Of a DNA stretch of 59,322 nucleotides, positions 27,962-36,251 are shown piece after piece. This stretch comes from Chloroflexota bacterium (lineage in GTDB: Bacteria > Chloroflexota > Dehalococcoidia > Lucifugimonadales > QGNO01), in assembly GCA_003228195.2 (NCBI GenBank), contig QGNO01000007.1, forward strand, positions 1 to 59,322, read 5' to 3'. The position numbers were made by a program, and so were the translations under genes. The notes under the pieces were generated by a model. That model saw nothing but the letters and a program-made list of their open reading frames with translations, did no database searches and was not told where the DNA came from. The first letter of the stretch is position 1. The number at the start of each line of letters is the position of its first letter.

Positions 27962-28822
27962 ATGAAATTATCAGATTTGTATGGTAGTGGTTCTCCGTCT
28001 ATCTCATTTGAGCTTTTTCCTCCTCGAACAATTGAGGCATTGGAGGCTCTCGAAGATCGATTGCCCATGCTTATTGAGCTTGGCCCTTCATTTATATCTG
28101 TCACATATGGAGCGTTGGGCAGTAATAGATCTCTCACATTGGAGATTAGTTCTCTGATAAAGAATAAATATGGAATCGAAACTGCTCACCATCTCACATG
28201 TGTTGGTTCTAGCGAACGTGAAATAACGACCATGCTTGAGGAGATTCGGAAGCATAACATTGAAAACATAGTAGCTTTGAGAGGAGATCCGCCCAGAGGT
28301 GATTTGGTATTTAATGCTCCGGCTGACGGATTCAGTAATGGGGATGAGTTAGTTAAGCACATCAGAGATTTTTGGGGGTTTGGAATAGCTGTTGCTGGAT
28401 ACCCAGAGAAACATATTGAGGCCCCAGACATGGAGACCGATTTATGGAACTTGAAGCGGAAGGTGGATAGTGGGGCAGATGCGATAATAACTCAGCTTTA
28501 CTTTGACAACAGTCATTTCTACAAGTTCGTTGAGAATTGCAGAGCGATTGGTATCGAGCAGCCGATTGTACCTGGCCTTATGCCGATCCTATCCGTAACA
28601 CAGATTCGACGGATAACTGAAATGTGCGGTGCAACTATCCCTGCTGATCTTATGAGGAAACTGGAGGATGCTGGTGATGATAATTCTTTGGTTCATGAGA
28701 TTGGCATAGAACATACTGCTAGACAGGCTAAAGATCTTCTAGATAATAATGTCCCTGGTATCCATTTTTACGTTTTGAACAGACATTTTCACATTGCAGA
28801 AATAATGCAGCGTATATGTTGA
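27962..28822 (+). CDS. metF: Methylenetetrahydrofolate reductase
   Basis: A 286-residue flavin-dependent TIM-barrel enzyme reducing 5,10-methylene- to 5-methyltetrahydrofolate, the methyl donor for methionine synthase. Typical features are SFELFPPRT at the N-terminus (with the catalytic Glu), FISVTYGALGSNR (about 43-55), HLTCVGSS, NIVALRGDPPRGD (about 101-113), AGYPEKHIEAP, and ADAIITQLYFDN (about 176-187). The final MPILS stretch closes the barrel. Its partner enzyme MetH is encoded at 51-55 kb. The gene follows DUF1015 on the same strand and converges with serA, leaving 16 nt between their stop codons. Confidence 0.95.
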   Translation: MKLSDLYGSGSPSISFELFPPRTIEALEALEDRLPMLIELGPSFISVTYGALGSNRSLTLEISSLIKNKYGIETAHHLTCVGSSEREITTMLEEIRKHNIENIVALRGDPPRGDLVFNAPADGFSNGDELVKHIRDFWGFGIAVAGYPEKHIEAPDMETDLWNLKRKVDSGADAIITQLYFDNSHFYKFVENCRAIGIEQPIVPGLMPILSVTQIRRITEMCGATIPADLMRKLEDAGDDNSLVHEIGIEHTARQAKDLLDNNVPGIHFYVLNRHFHIAEIMQRIC

Positions 28823-28838
28823 ATAGTTATTAGACCTC

Positions 28839-30416
28839 TTAAATTTTGACAAGCCGGGCTCGGTCTATATTGGTTATTGATCTGATTTCATTAAGTACAG
28901 GTTCGGGTACATTATCATCCAAGCCGACTACCATCATCGCTTTTCCTCTCGGCGCTTCTCTGCCCACTGCCATGAATGCGATGTTGATATCATGGCTTCC
29001 GGTCAGAGTGCCAAGGGCGCCGATCATACCAGGTTTGTCTTGATGTTCTATAAAAAGGAGATATTGGCTTGAAGGTACGACGTCCACTAGGTAATCGTTA
29101 ACTTGAACGATATGAGTTTCTTGTTGGATTTGAGTGCCTGTTAGAGAAAAACTTCCCTTATCGGTATTTGCCATGACTGTGATCGAGGCGTTATATACGC
29201 CGGCCTCACTGTCTGTCTCTTCAAGAATTCTTATGCCTCGTTGCGTTGCAAGCACGCTTGCGTTTACCAAGTTGACTTTCTCCTCAGAGACAGGCCCCAA
29301 GAATCCCATTAGTGCGGCTGCTTTAAGAGTCGGTGTACTGTAAGCCGCCAATTCTCCGGAGTACTTTATCGTAAGCGAAGAAAATTGACCCTCTGCAAGT
29401 TGGAAAACTAACTTTCCAAGTGCTGTGGCTGTATCGAGATACGGGAGAACAACTTCTTGTACGTCAGGCGACAGGAAGGGCATGTTAACTGTTGATTTCG
29501 CGGATTTGCCGTTGAGTACTGATATAGCTTCTTGTGCAACTTCTCTGGCAACTTCCGTTTGAGCCTCGGTTGTTGATCCTCCTAAGTGAGGAGTGCTAAT
29601 GACAAATGGGTGCTTTATTAGGTCAGTTTCGCCAGGTGGTTCTTTTATGAAGACGTCGAGTGCTGCACCAGACACTTTTCCACTGTTCAGGTGCTCTAGT
29701 AATGCGTTTTCATTTATGATGCCACCTCTGGCTACATTAATGAGCTTCACTCCCTCCTTCATCATGCTTAACTCAGCGTTTCCGATCAAGCTTTTGGTTG
29801 TGTCAGTCATTGGTACATGCACCGTAATAAAGTCGGACTTTTGGTATAAGGCCTCTAGCGCAGTAAGCTCTATGCCCAAACGCCTGGCGTGTTCTTTAGA
29901 AATATATGGATCGTAGCCCAGCAGTTGCATGTCGAAACTGCTTGCTCGTCTTGCTACAGCTGAACCTACTTTCCCAAGACCAATGATGCCTAAGACTTTG
30001 CCTCTTACTTCAGATCCCATGAACGCACTTCGTTTCCATTCGCCTTTTCTCATTGCGGCGTTGGCCTGTGGAACATGGCGTGCCAATGAGAAAAGCAAGG
30101 CTAGAGTATGTTCAGCTGCTGCTATAGTATTTCCAGTGGGCGCGTTTACGACTGCAATACCTTTCCTAGTCGCTGCTTCTAGGTCTATGTTGTCCACGCC
30201 TACGCCAGCTCTCCCAATGACTTGGAGTCTTGTCCCACATTCGATGATTTCGCTGGTAACCTTAGTTTCGCTTCGAACTATAAGGCCATCGTATTCTGGC
30301 AATATAGCCTTGAGTTCATCTTTGTTTAGACCTAGGCGGACGTCGACAGTTGCTTCTTCCGAGAGAATATCCAATCCTTCTTTAGCTATAGGGTCAGAAA
30401 CTAGCACTTTGAACAT
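28839..30416 (-). CDS. serA: D-3-phosphoglycerate dehydrogenase
   Basis: A 525-residue NAD-dependent enzyme, the first committed step of serine synthesis. The nucleotide fold has GIIGLGKVGSAVARRA (about 142-157). The substrate and catalytic residues lie in INVARGGIINE and TPHLGGST, with the catalytic His in the latter. The long form is complete, with an intervening domain (about 320-450) and a C-terminal ACT domain (about 452-525, starting LLFIEHQDKPGMIG). This suggests allosteric control by serine. The start overlaps the upstream aminotransferase stop as TAATG, so the two proteins are translationally coupled. Confidence 0.97.
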   Translation of the reverse strand: MFKVLVSDPIAKEGLDILSEEATVDVRLGLNKDELKAILPEYDGLIVRSETKVTSEIIECGTRLQVIGRAGVGVDNIDLEAATRKGIAVVNAPTGNTIAAAEHTLALLFSLARHVPQANAAMRKGEWKRSAFMGSEVRGKVLGIIGLGKVGSAVARRASSFDMQLLGYDPYISKEHARRLGIELTALEALYQKSDFITVHVPMTDTTKSLIGNAELSMMKEGVKLINVARGGIINENALLEHLNSGKVSGAALDVFIKEPPGETDLIKHPFVISTPHLGGSTTEAQTEVAREVAQEAISVLNGKSAKSTVNMPFLSPDVQEVVLPYLDTATALGKLVFQLAEGQFSSLTIKYSGELAAYSTPTLKAAALMGFLGPVSEEKVNLVNASVLATQRGIRILEETDSEAGVYNASITVMANTDKGSFSLTGTQIQQETHIVQVNDYLVDVVPSSQYLLFIEHQDKPGMIGALGTLTGSHDINIAFMAVGREAPRGKAMMVVGLDDNVPEPVLNEIRSITNIDRARLVKI

Positions 30417-31528
30417 TATGCTAGGCTCGCTTTTGCCGGATTAACGCCTAGCTTTTCAAAAGTTGATACCAAAGACTCTATTACGTTTTGTATATCACTT
30501 TCAGAACAATGACCTAGGTGGCCGATGCGAAATATCTTTCCATCAAGTTCTGCTTGGCCGCCTGCTAGGACTACATCGTATTCGGTTCGCATTGTTCCGA
30601 GTAGTTCTGCTCCGTTAACATTGTCTGGCATGCGAACGGCGGTTACTGTGTTGGATGCGTGCGATTCGTCGGCAAATAGTTGCAGGCCTATTGCCTTCAC
30701 CCCTTCACGGCACATTTTTGCTATTTTCGCATGCCTTTCGTGGACATTATCCATTCCCTCGGCGGCCAACTTGTCTAAAGCCACTTCCAAAGCAAACATA
30801 ATCCCTACGGCAGGTGTCCAAGGTGTTTGTGCTCGTTCTAAATATCGTTTGGCTGGCATTAAATCGAAATAAAACTTAGGTGTTGTTGCCTCCTCGTAGG
30901 CTTCCCACGCTTTGTCACTGACACTGATCATTGATAATCCTGGAGGAGCCATCCATCCCTTTTGCGAGCCACCTACGACAATGTCCAAGTCCCATTCGTC
31001 TACTGGGCATGGTATGGAGCCTATACTGCTGATGGCGTCCACCAGAAGTAGTTTTCCGAATTGTCCCTTCACAATTTTAGATATATTTGCTAGGTCGTTA
31101 GTGATTCCTGTCGAGGTTTCATTATGAGTCACGATCACGGCTTTAATTGAAGGATTAGCATCCAATACTCTTTGAACTTCCGCTGGGTCTATCGCCCTGC
31201 CATACTCTGCTGAAAGAACAGTTAAATCCGCTCTATAAGCCTTGGCGATTTGAACAAATCTATTGCCAAATATTCCTACAGTTATTGCCAACACTTTATC
31301 TCCTGGAGAGATTGTGTTTACCACGGCAGCTTCCATTCCGCCAGTTCCAGAAGCCGTCAATATGTAGAGATCTTTGGTGGTCTCGAACGCTTTCTTCGTT
31401 TTTCCAGTGATGCTTTCAATGAGGGCCTTAAATTCCGGGCCCCTATGGTTAATCATTTGTTTAGAAGATGCGGTCAAAATATCATTTGGAATAGGGGTAG
31501 GCCCTGGGATACGCAAGTTTACGGTCAT
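30416..31528 (-). CDS. Class V aminotransferase (alanine-glyoxylate / serine-pyruvate type)
   Basis: A 370-residue PLP aminotransferase of the small-chain class V group. Landmarks are LRIPGPTPIPNDIL at the N-terminus, SGTGGMEAAVVN (about 60-71), HNETSTGI (about 136-143), VDAISSIGS (about 169-177), and the PLP lysine in GGSQKGWMAPPG (Lys about 194). Such enzymes interconvert glyoxylate/glycine and serine/hydroxypyruvate, and in several lineages a homologue is coupled to serA. The TAATG overlap with serA here argues that it supplies the transamination step of serine synthesis, possibly acting on 3-phosphohydroxypyruvate in place of SerC. The ribosome-binding site GGAGGG is strong. The substrate is inferred from context. 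Confidence 0.88.
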   Translation of the reverse strand: MTVNLRIPGPTPIPNDILTASSKQMINHRGPEFKALIESITGKTKKAFETTKDLYILTASGTGGMEAAVVNTISPGDKVLAITVGIFGNRFVQIAKAYRADLTVLSAEYGRAIDPAEVQRVLDANPSIKAVIVTHNETSTGITNDLANISKIVKGQFGKLLLVDAISSIGSIPCPVDEWDLDIVVGGSQKGWMAPPGLSMISVSDKAWEAYEEATTPKFYFDLMPAKRYLERAQTPWTPAVGIMFALEVALDKLAAEGMDNVHERHAKIAKMCREGVKAIGLQLFADESHASNTVTAVRMPDNVNGAELLGTMRTEYDVVLAGGQAELDGKIFRIGHLGHCSESDIQNVIESLVSTFEKLGVNPAKASLA

Positions 31529-31654
31529 TGAAACCCTCCGGAGATTGTTGATTGTAATGGTAGCATTTTTGTTGACGAACTGCAGGCAGAAAAGACGCGA
31601 AGCTTAGTAGCGGCAGGACTTATCCCAATCGGGGCATGAACCACGAGATTCTTA

Positions 31655-32863
31655 CTAGGTCAATATTTTTACGAATCTGCGTTTCCCAACTTGAATGACA
31701 TCTCCCCTATGGATCTGGACATGGATCGTTTCACTTGGCACTGTAATGCCGTTTATTCGAACAGCTTCTTGTTTAATTAGGCGTATAGCTTCGCTGTTGC
31801 TTTTCGCGAGGTTGCATTTTGTGAGCAATGTCGGCAATCGGTCTGTAGATGTCATTCCTACTTTACTAAGATCAATGACAGGCATTACATCCGGCATCTC
31901 GCCCCTTTGAACACTTTTCTCAAAATAGTTTCTGGCGTTTATTGCTTCGGATTGATTATGAAATTGTGTGACAATTTCTTGCGCCAAGTGTTTTTTAAGG
32001 TCCATCGGATTGATCGAATCTTTCTTGATTTGGGTGGCCATATCTCGTAGATCTTCATTGGTGATGTCGGTTAAAAGTTCGAAGTAACTTAAAATTAGAT
32101 TATCGCCAACGGACATAATTTTGCCGAATATCTCATTGGGACTTTCGTCTACGCCTATGTAATTACCGAGGCTCTTGCTCATTTTCATTACGCCGTCGGT
32201 TCCCACCAATATTGGGACGGTCAAGATTTGCTGAGGTTTTTGCCCTTCCATTTCTTGAAGCTGTCGACCAACAAGTAGGTTGAATTTCTGGTCGGTCCCG
32301 CCAAATTCCACATCTGCTTGTATAGCAACGGAGTCATATGCTTGCAACAGGGGGTATAAAAGTTCTGTTATGGCTATCGGCTTTTGTGATTGGAAGCGAT
32401 TGCTGAAGTCTTCCCTTGCGAGAAATTGAGCAACTGTAAATTTGCTTGTCAGTCTTATGATTTTTTCTAAGTCAAATTTGCCAAACCACTCGCTCTGGTA
32501 AATAGCTTCGGTTTTCTGCTTGTCCAACACTTTAAATAGCTGTTGCATGTAAGTTTCGGCATTATTTTCGACTTCTTGTTGGGACAACATTCTTCTAGTT
32601 GCGGAGGTGCCACTTGGGTCACCTATACGTGCAGTCCAGTCACCTACGATTAGTATTACTTTGTGTCCCAGATCTTGAAACTGGCGTAGCTTGCGTAGGC
32701 CGACCGCGTGTCCAATATGTATATCTGGGCTGCTCGGATCGAACCCCATCTTAAGGCGAAGAGGTTCGCCATCTGCCAACAGCTTTCTAAGATCCGATTC
32801 AACGATAATTTCTGAAACGGCTCTACTGAGGATTCGGTCTATTTTTGCAACGTCATTTTTCAT
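31655..32863 (-). CDS. tyrS: Tyrosyl-tRNA synthetase
   Basis: A 402-residue class I synthetase charging tRNA-Tyr. The HIGH motif is in SSPDIHIGHAVGL (about residues 43-55) and the KMSKS motif is canonical in KMSKSLGNYIG (about 230-240), which places it in the TyrZ-like branch. An S4 RNA-binding domain ends the protein (about 338-402: ...AVRINGITV...GDVIQVGKRRF). The start ATG lies inside the last codons of ribF (11-nt overlap), so the two genes are in one operon. No T-box leader precedes it, as expected for an internal gene. Confidence 0.97.
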   Translation of the reverse strand: MKNDVAKIDRILSRAVSEIIVESDLRKLLADGEPLRLKMGFDPSSPDIHIGHAVGLRKLRQFQDLGHKVILIVGDWTARIGDPSGTSATRRMLSQQEVENNAETYMQQLFKVLDKQKTEAIYQSEWFGKFDLEKIIRLTSKFTVAQFLAREDFSNRFQSQKPIAITELLYPLLQAYDSVAIQADVEFGGTDQKFNLLVGRQLQEMEGQKPQQILTVPILVGTDGVMKMSKSLGNYIGVDESPNEIFGKIMSVGDNLILSYFELLTDITNEDLRDMATQIKKDSINPMDLKKHLAQEIVTQFHNQSEAINARNYFEKSVQRGEMPDVMPVIDLSKVGMTSTDRLPTLLTKCNLAKSNSEAIRLIKQEAVRINGITVPSETIHVQIHRGDVIQVGKRRFVKILT

Positions 32864-33794
32864 GTTCGCGCTCAGTCAATACATGTCGAGTATGAATTAC
32901 ATCCTTTTCAATTTGTGATATTAGATCCCTTTTTGTTGGAAATGTTAATTCGTCCCTTAAGCGTTCAATAAATTCTAGTTGCACAGTTTTTCCATAAATG
33001 TTGGCGTTTAAATCGAGTATGAACGCTTCTATTTTGTGCGGCGAATTCGGGAATGTCGGTTGAACCCCCAAGCTTACCGCTGCCTGAAAATATTTCCCAT
33101 CAATGGTAGCCATTGCCGCGTAAATGCCATCTTTGGGAATTGCCTTATACTCAGGTATTTCTAAGTTAGCGGTAGGGTAACCTAGTAGAGTGGCTCCGCG
33201 ACCATCGCCGGCTATGACTTTACCAGAGACCGAATAATTTCGCCCTAGTAGTTGAAAAACACTTACTAAGTCTCCCGTTGACAAAGCCTTCCTGATTAGG
33301 GAGCTGCTAATTGGCCTGTTCGTTCTTTGCAGAAGGTTTACAATTTTTACATCGAACCCTTTTTCTTTGCCCAAACTACTCAAGAAATTCACGTCACCTT
33401 CTCTATTTTGACCGAGGGCAAAATCAGGCCCCACTACCAATCCACGCATCCGAAGATGTTTTTGCAGCAAATCTGTGAACTGATTTGCTCTTATACGAGA
33501 AGTTTCTTCCGTGAAAGCAATTGGGATAATGAGATCTATGCCGACCTCTTTCATGAGATGGTATCTTTCTTCCGTGGTTGTTAGCCAACTTTGCGAGAAT
33601 CCGGGATTCAAAATCTCACGTGGATGATTGAGGAAGGTGACAACACCTGTCAAAGCGCCGTTGGTATTAGATTGATCGGCCAATACTTCTAGGAGATGTC
33701 TATGTCCTTTGTGGACCCCATCGAAAACACCTATCGAGAGGTAAGTGTCTTTTGCAGGTCTGTACTTATGTAATTCTTCTACGAGCAAATTCAT
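32853..33794 (-). CDS. ribF: Bifunctional riboflavin kinase / FAD synthetase
   Basis: A 313-residue cytoplasmic enzyme making FMN and FAD from riboflavin. The N-terminal adenylyltransferase domain has GVFDGVHKGHRHLL (about residues 21-34). The C-terminal kinase domain (about 170-300) shows GKVIAGDGRGATLLGYPTAN and, near the end, ...LEFIERLRDE. I chose the ATG at 33794. An in-frame ATG 13 codons upstream has no better ribosome-binding site and adds atypical residues; neither has a clear Shine-Dalgarno sequence. It is followed by tyrS with an 11-nt overlap and preceded by aroH. Its products serve the flavoenzymes in the window, including LhgO and MetF. Confidence 0.93.
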   Translation of the reverse strand: MNLLVEELHKYRPAKDTYLSIGVFDGVHKGHRHLLEVLADQSNTNGALTGVVTFLNHPREILNPGFSQSWLTTTEERYHLMKEVGIDLIIPIAFTEETSRIRANQFTDLLQKHLRMRGLVVGPDFALGQNREGDVNFLSSLGKEKGFDVKIVNLLQRTNRPISSSLIRKALSTGDLVSVFQLLGRNYSVSGKVIAGDGRGATLLGYPTANLEIPEYKAIPKDGIYAAMATIDGKYFQAAVSLGVQPTFPNSPHKIEAFILDLNANIYGKTVQLEFIERLRDELTFPTKRDLISQIEKDVIHTRHVLTEREHEK

Positions 33795-33892
33795 ATTGAC
33801 TACGCTAGTTAATTGCCTGCCATTACATTGCAAGGTGCTTCAGTTTAATGTGTCGTAATTGATGCAAAAAGGGGGGGTGGACAAATCCCATG

Positions 33893-34267
33893 TTAGCTTT
33901 GAGTAGTTCCACGCGAACGGAGATTAATCGCTCCTCTCAGATACAAGTTGACCAGATCTCTAGAAGCTTTGTCTGTGTTTACTAATAGTAGAACTCTTAT
34001 GCATTTGGGAGCGTCGTTTGGTACGGCCATCTCATGTGTATTAAATAAGGCTATATGTTCCCATCCTAGCTTTGTTCTGGCTGCCACTGCTGGAAATTCA
34101 GCATTTAGGTCTGGAGTAGTGGAAAATATAGCAGCGGCTACCGACTCTTGATCTACTTGATTCTTTTTCATGAGCTCTTCAAGCAACTCTTGAGTTGCCT
34201 CCAATATTGCTTCCCGTGTGTTTGCATTCGCTGTGGTAGCTCCACGGATTCCTCTACATTGGGTCAT
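33893..34267 (-). CDS. aroH: Chorismate mutase, AroH type
   Basis: A 124-residue monofunctional chorismate mutase of the trimeric AroH fold. It converts chorismate to prephenate on the route to phenylalanine and tyrosine. The N-terminal CRGIRGATT contains the active-site Arg. FSTTPDLNAEFPAVAAR (about 48-64) and the later CIRVLLLVN (about 88-96) match conserved segments. It lies 23 nt downstream of trpA and upstream of ribF and tyrS on the same strand, so both branches of aromatic amino-acid metabolism are represented in one gene row. Confidence 0.93.
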   Translation of the reverse strand: MTQCRGIRGATTANANTREAILEATQELLEELMKKNQVDQESVAAAIFSTTPDLNAEFPAVAARTKLGWEHIALFNTHEMAVPNDAPKCIRVLLLVNTDKASRDLVNLYLRGAINLRSRGTTQS

Positions 34268-34290
34268 TGCAGTTTACCTTTAATAATGGG

Positions 34291-35088
34291 TTAGATTGGA
34301 TTTTTTAAATTCCTTATGAATGTAGCAATTTTATTTACCTTCTCATTTTTCGGAGCAGTGTCGAGCAAGTCCATTAATGCGCTACCCACAATGGCGGCGT
34401 CTGAAAAGCGGCCAATTGATTTAACGTGTTCTGGCTTTGAAATTCCGAACCCCAATGCAATGGGTAAATCAGTGTAATTCCTCACTTTGGCGACTAACTG
34501 CTCAGCTTGGTTAGATATTTCACTTCGGCGTCCGGTTACTCCAGTCACACTTACACAATAGATAAATCCCCGCGCCTGTGCACATGCCCTCTGGATTCTA
34601 TCATCACTGCTTGTGGGTGCGAGCAATGGTATGAGATCAAGTCCTTCAGCTTCACATTCCCCCAGTAATAGCTTGGACTCTTCTGTTGGTAAATCAGGCA
34701 CTATAAAACCATTTACCCCGGACAGGGCTGCGTCTCTGCAGACTTCTTTTACTCCGTATGCCAAGAATTGATTGTAGTAGCCCATGAGCACGATAGGGGT
34801 GTCAATTCCGGAGGATCTAGATTTTGCGCAAACTTCTAGGCAGGTTTTTAGGGTTACGTGATTCAGCAGAGCTTTGAAGCTAGCTTTTTGTATAGTAGTG
34901 CCGTCCGCAAGCGGATCACTAAATGGTATGCCTAGCTCTATAATATCTGCACCAGCATTGACTGCTGCGGGTATTAACTCAAGTGTAGTTTCAATGTCAG
35001 GAAACCCAACCGTTATAAATGGAATAACTCCCACTTGTTTCGATGCATGTAGTCTTCTGAAGACGTTGGCTATGCTTGAAATTGACAT
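34291..35088 (-). CDS. trpA: Tryptophan synthase alpha subunit
   Basis: A 265-residue TIM-barrel subunit that cleaves indole-3-glycerol phosphate and passes indole to TrpB. The catalytic Glu and Asp lie in IIELGIPFSDPLADG (about residues 47-61). PLLAPTSSDDRI (about 132-143), YCVSVTGVTGRR (about 156-187 region) and GFGISKPEH (about 210-218) bind the phosphate. It is unusual that trpB and the other trp genes are not adjacent. The upstream neighbour, nine nucleotides away, is a CPBP membrane protease and the downstream one is aroH. Confidence 0.96.
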   Translation of the reverse strand: MSISSIANVFRRLHASKQVGVIPFITVGFPDIETTLELIPAAVNAGADIIELGIPFSDPLADGTTIQKASFKALLNHVTLKTCLEVCAKSRSSGIDTPIVLMGYYNQFLAYGVKEVCRDAALSGVNGFIVPDLPTEESKLLLGECEAEGLDLIPLLAPTSSDDRIQRACAQARGFIYCVSVTGVTGRRSEISNQAEQLVAKVRNYTDLPIALGFGISKPEHVKSIGRFSDAAIVGSALMDLLDTAPKNEKVNKIATFIRNLKNPI

Positions 35089-35097
35089 AATGTTAAC

Positions 35098-35802
35098 TCA
35101 CGTCATTGCAGTAAAGGCTAACGCGTTTTGTCCTCCATGGGCAATACATGCGTTCCAAAGTGAGCCAGTGGAATGATACAACCAGGCGAACAATAAACCG
35201 GAGAGAAAGGCTGGAACTATAATTCCAGGAGCACCGTGGGCAAAGGCGAAAATTAAGGAAGATATAATTGCACCACTTATAACCCCCCATTTATTAGCAA
35301 GAACTGGCAACATAAATCCCCTAAAAAATATCTCTTCTGCGAATGGTGCGACTATTACGAGTGATACAAACAGATAGAGGCTGTAAGCTGTGGACCTACT
35401 GGCCCCCGAAATGAGTGGTTCGGGTTTTAACCATTCGTAGCCTAGTAAGTCCACTATGTAAGAGTACATTACCGTTAGCGTGACACTGATCATAATTACT
35501 AGTAAGGCTAGAGGCAATCGATTCAAACGCGGGGCAACCAACCCCAGAATTCCCCAAGGCTGGTCATATTTTCTTAGGCAAAATATCCACACGCTGCCTA
35601 CCATCACTAGCTCCAAAACGAGGCTTATATGTACAGCAGCTGTTGCGGATAATCCGTTCTTGTCAGCCCAGATTTGTGTACCTATAAAAAAAAGCAGAGT
35701 GGCGGGGATTGCTATCACGCCCAATGCTTTAGCAACATCTCCGAGAGTACTTGGCGAGTATATGGTCGCGGCAAATGATGCCTGCTTTGTGAGTCTAATC
35801 AT
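35098..35802 (-). CDS. CPBP family intramembrane metalloprotease
   Basis: A 234-residue polytopic membrane protein of the CPBP/ABI (Rce1-like) family. The glutamate pair and arginine of motif 1 are present in APFAEEIFFRGFMLPVL (about 148-164), and the histidine motifs follow in FAFAHG (about 186-191) and CIAHGGQNALAF (about 219-230). Members cleave substrates within the membrane, such as CaaX-type proteins or bacteriocin-related peptides. The substrate is unknown here. It is the first gene of a minus-strand row running into trpA and aroH, and is divergent from the T-box operon. Confidence 0.88.
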   Translation of the reverse strand: MIRLTKQASFAATIYSPSTLGDVAKALGVIAIPATLLFFIGTQIWADKNGLSATAAVHISLVLELVMVGSVWIFCLRKYDQPWGILGLVAPRLNRLPLALLVIMISVTLTVMYSYIVDLLGYEWLKPEPLISGASRSTAYSLYLFVSLVIVAPFAEEIFFRGFMLPVLANKWGVISGAIISSLIFAFAHGAPGIIVPAFLSGLLFAWLYHSTGSLWNACIAHGGQNALAFTAMT

Positions 35803-35884
35803 AAAAGTTCACATTGAGTTGCGGGCTTGAGTATTGAGTATCTTTACAGGGAACGATAGCATATTTTATCAAGGACCATTAGGC

Positions 35885-35913
35885 TTGACACAAAATGTGC
35901 CTGATGCTACCTT
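35885..35913 (+). promoter_or_regulatory. Promoter of the ilv-leu operon
   Basis: TTGACA (35885-35890), a 17-nt spacer and TACCTT (35908-35913) predict transcription from about 35920, leading directly into the T-box leader. Between the CPBP start (35802) and this promoter I see no other element. Confidence 0.6.
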
Positions 35914-35944
35914 TATTTGGTCAGTGTGTAAAAGTCAATATTCT

Positions 35945-36172
35945 GCTTTGAAAGGGAGTAGTAGGAGAGTACTGGCCACAGAGAACCGGGTGTGCTGAAA
36001 AACCGGTGGTATTAGGATCTCCGAACTCGCCCTGGAGCAGTTGGCCTGAGTCTGGTTGACTGGGGTCGACGGTGAGCACCGTTATAGCATTAGAGAGCCC
36101 TCGGAGAAGATCGAGGGAAGAAGGGTGGTACCGCGGGAGCCCAATCCCGTCCCTTAGTGGGGCGGGTTTTTT
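35945..36172 (+). promoter_or_regulatory. T-box leader controlling the ilv-leu operon
   Basis: The canonical T-box sequence AGGGTGGTACCGCG lies at 36122-36135 and can pair with the downstream CGTCCCT side to form the antiterminator. A Stem I region precedes it, with GAGAGT/AGTA-type bulges near 35955-35972 and the GAACTC...GGAGC 3' side at 36023-36037. Just before GAA the sequence ATCTCC (36017-36022) offers ATC (Ile), CTC (Leu) or TCC as specifier. Operon content favours CTC or ATC. Uncharged tRNA should promote read-through into ilvB. Confidence 0.93.
36146..36172 (+). terminator. Intrinsic terminator of the T-box leader
   Basis: CCCGTCCC (36146-36153) and GGGGCGGG (36159-36166) form an 8-bp stem with a five-base loop, followed by six U residues. 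The 5' arm also pairs with the T-box in the alternative antiterminator, so it is a conditional terminator. Confidence 0.9.
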
Positions 36173-36251
36173 CGTTGTAATAGGGGGGCTGCCCGGAGAT
36201 AGATAAATCCTAATGGTAAAGAAAAATAGACACGACAGGTAATAAGAAGTT

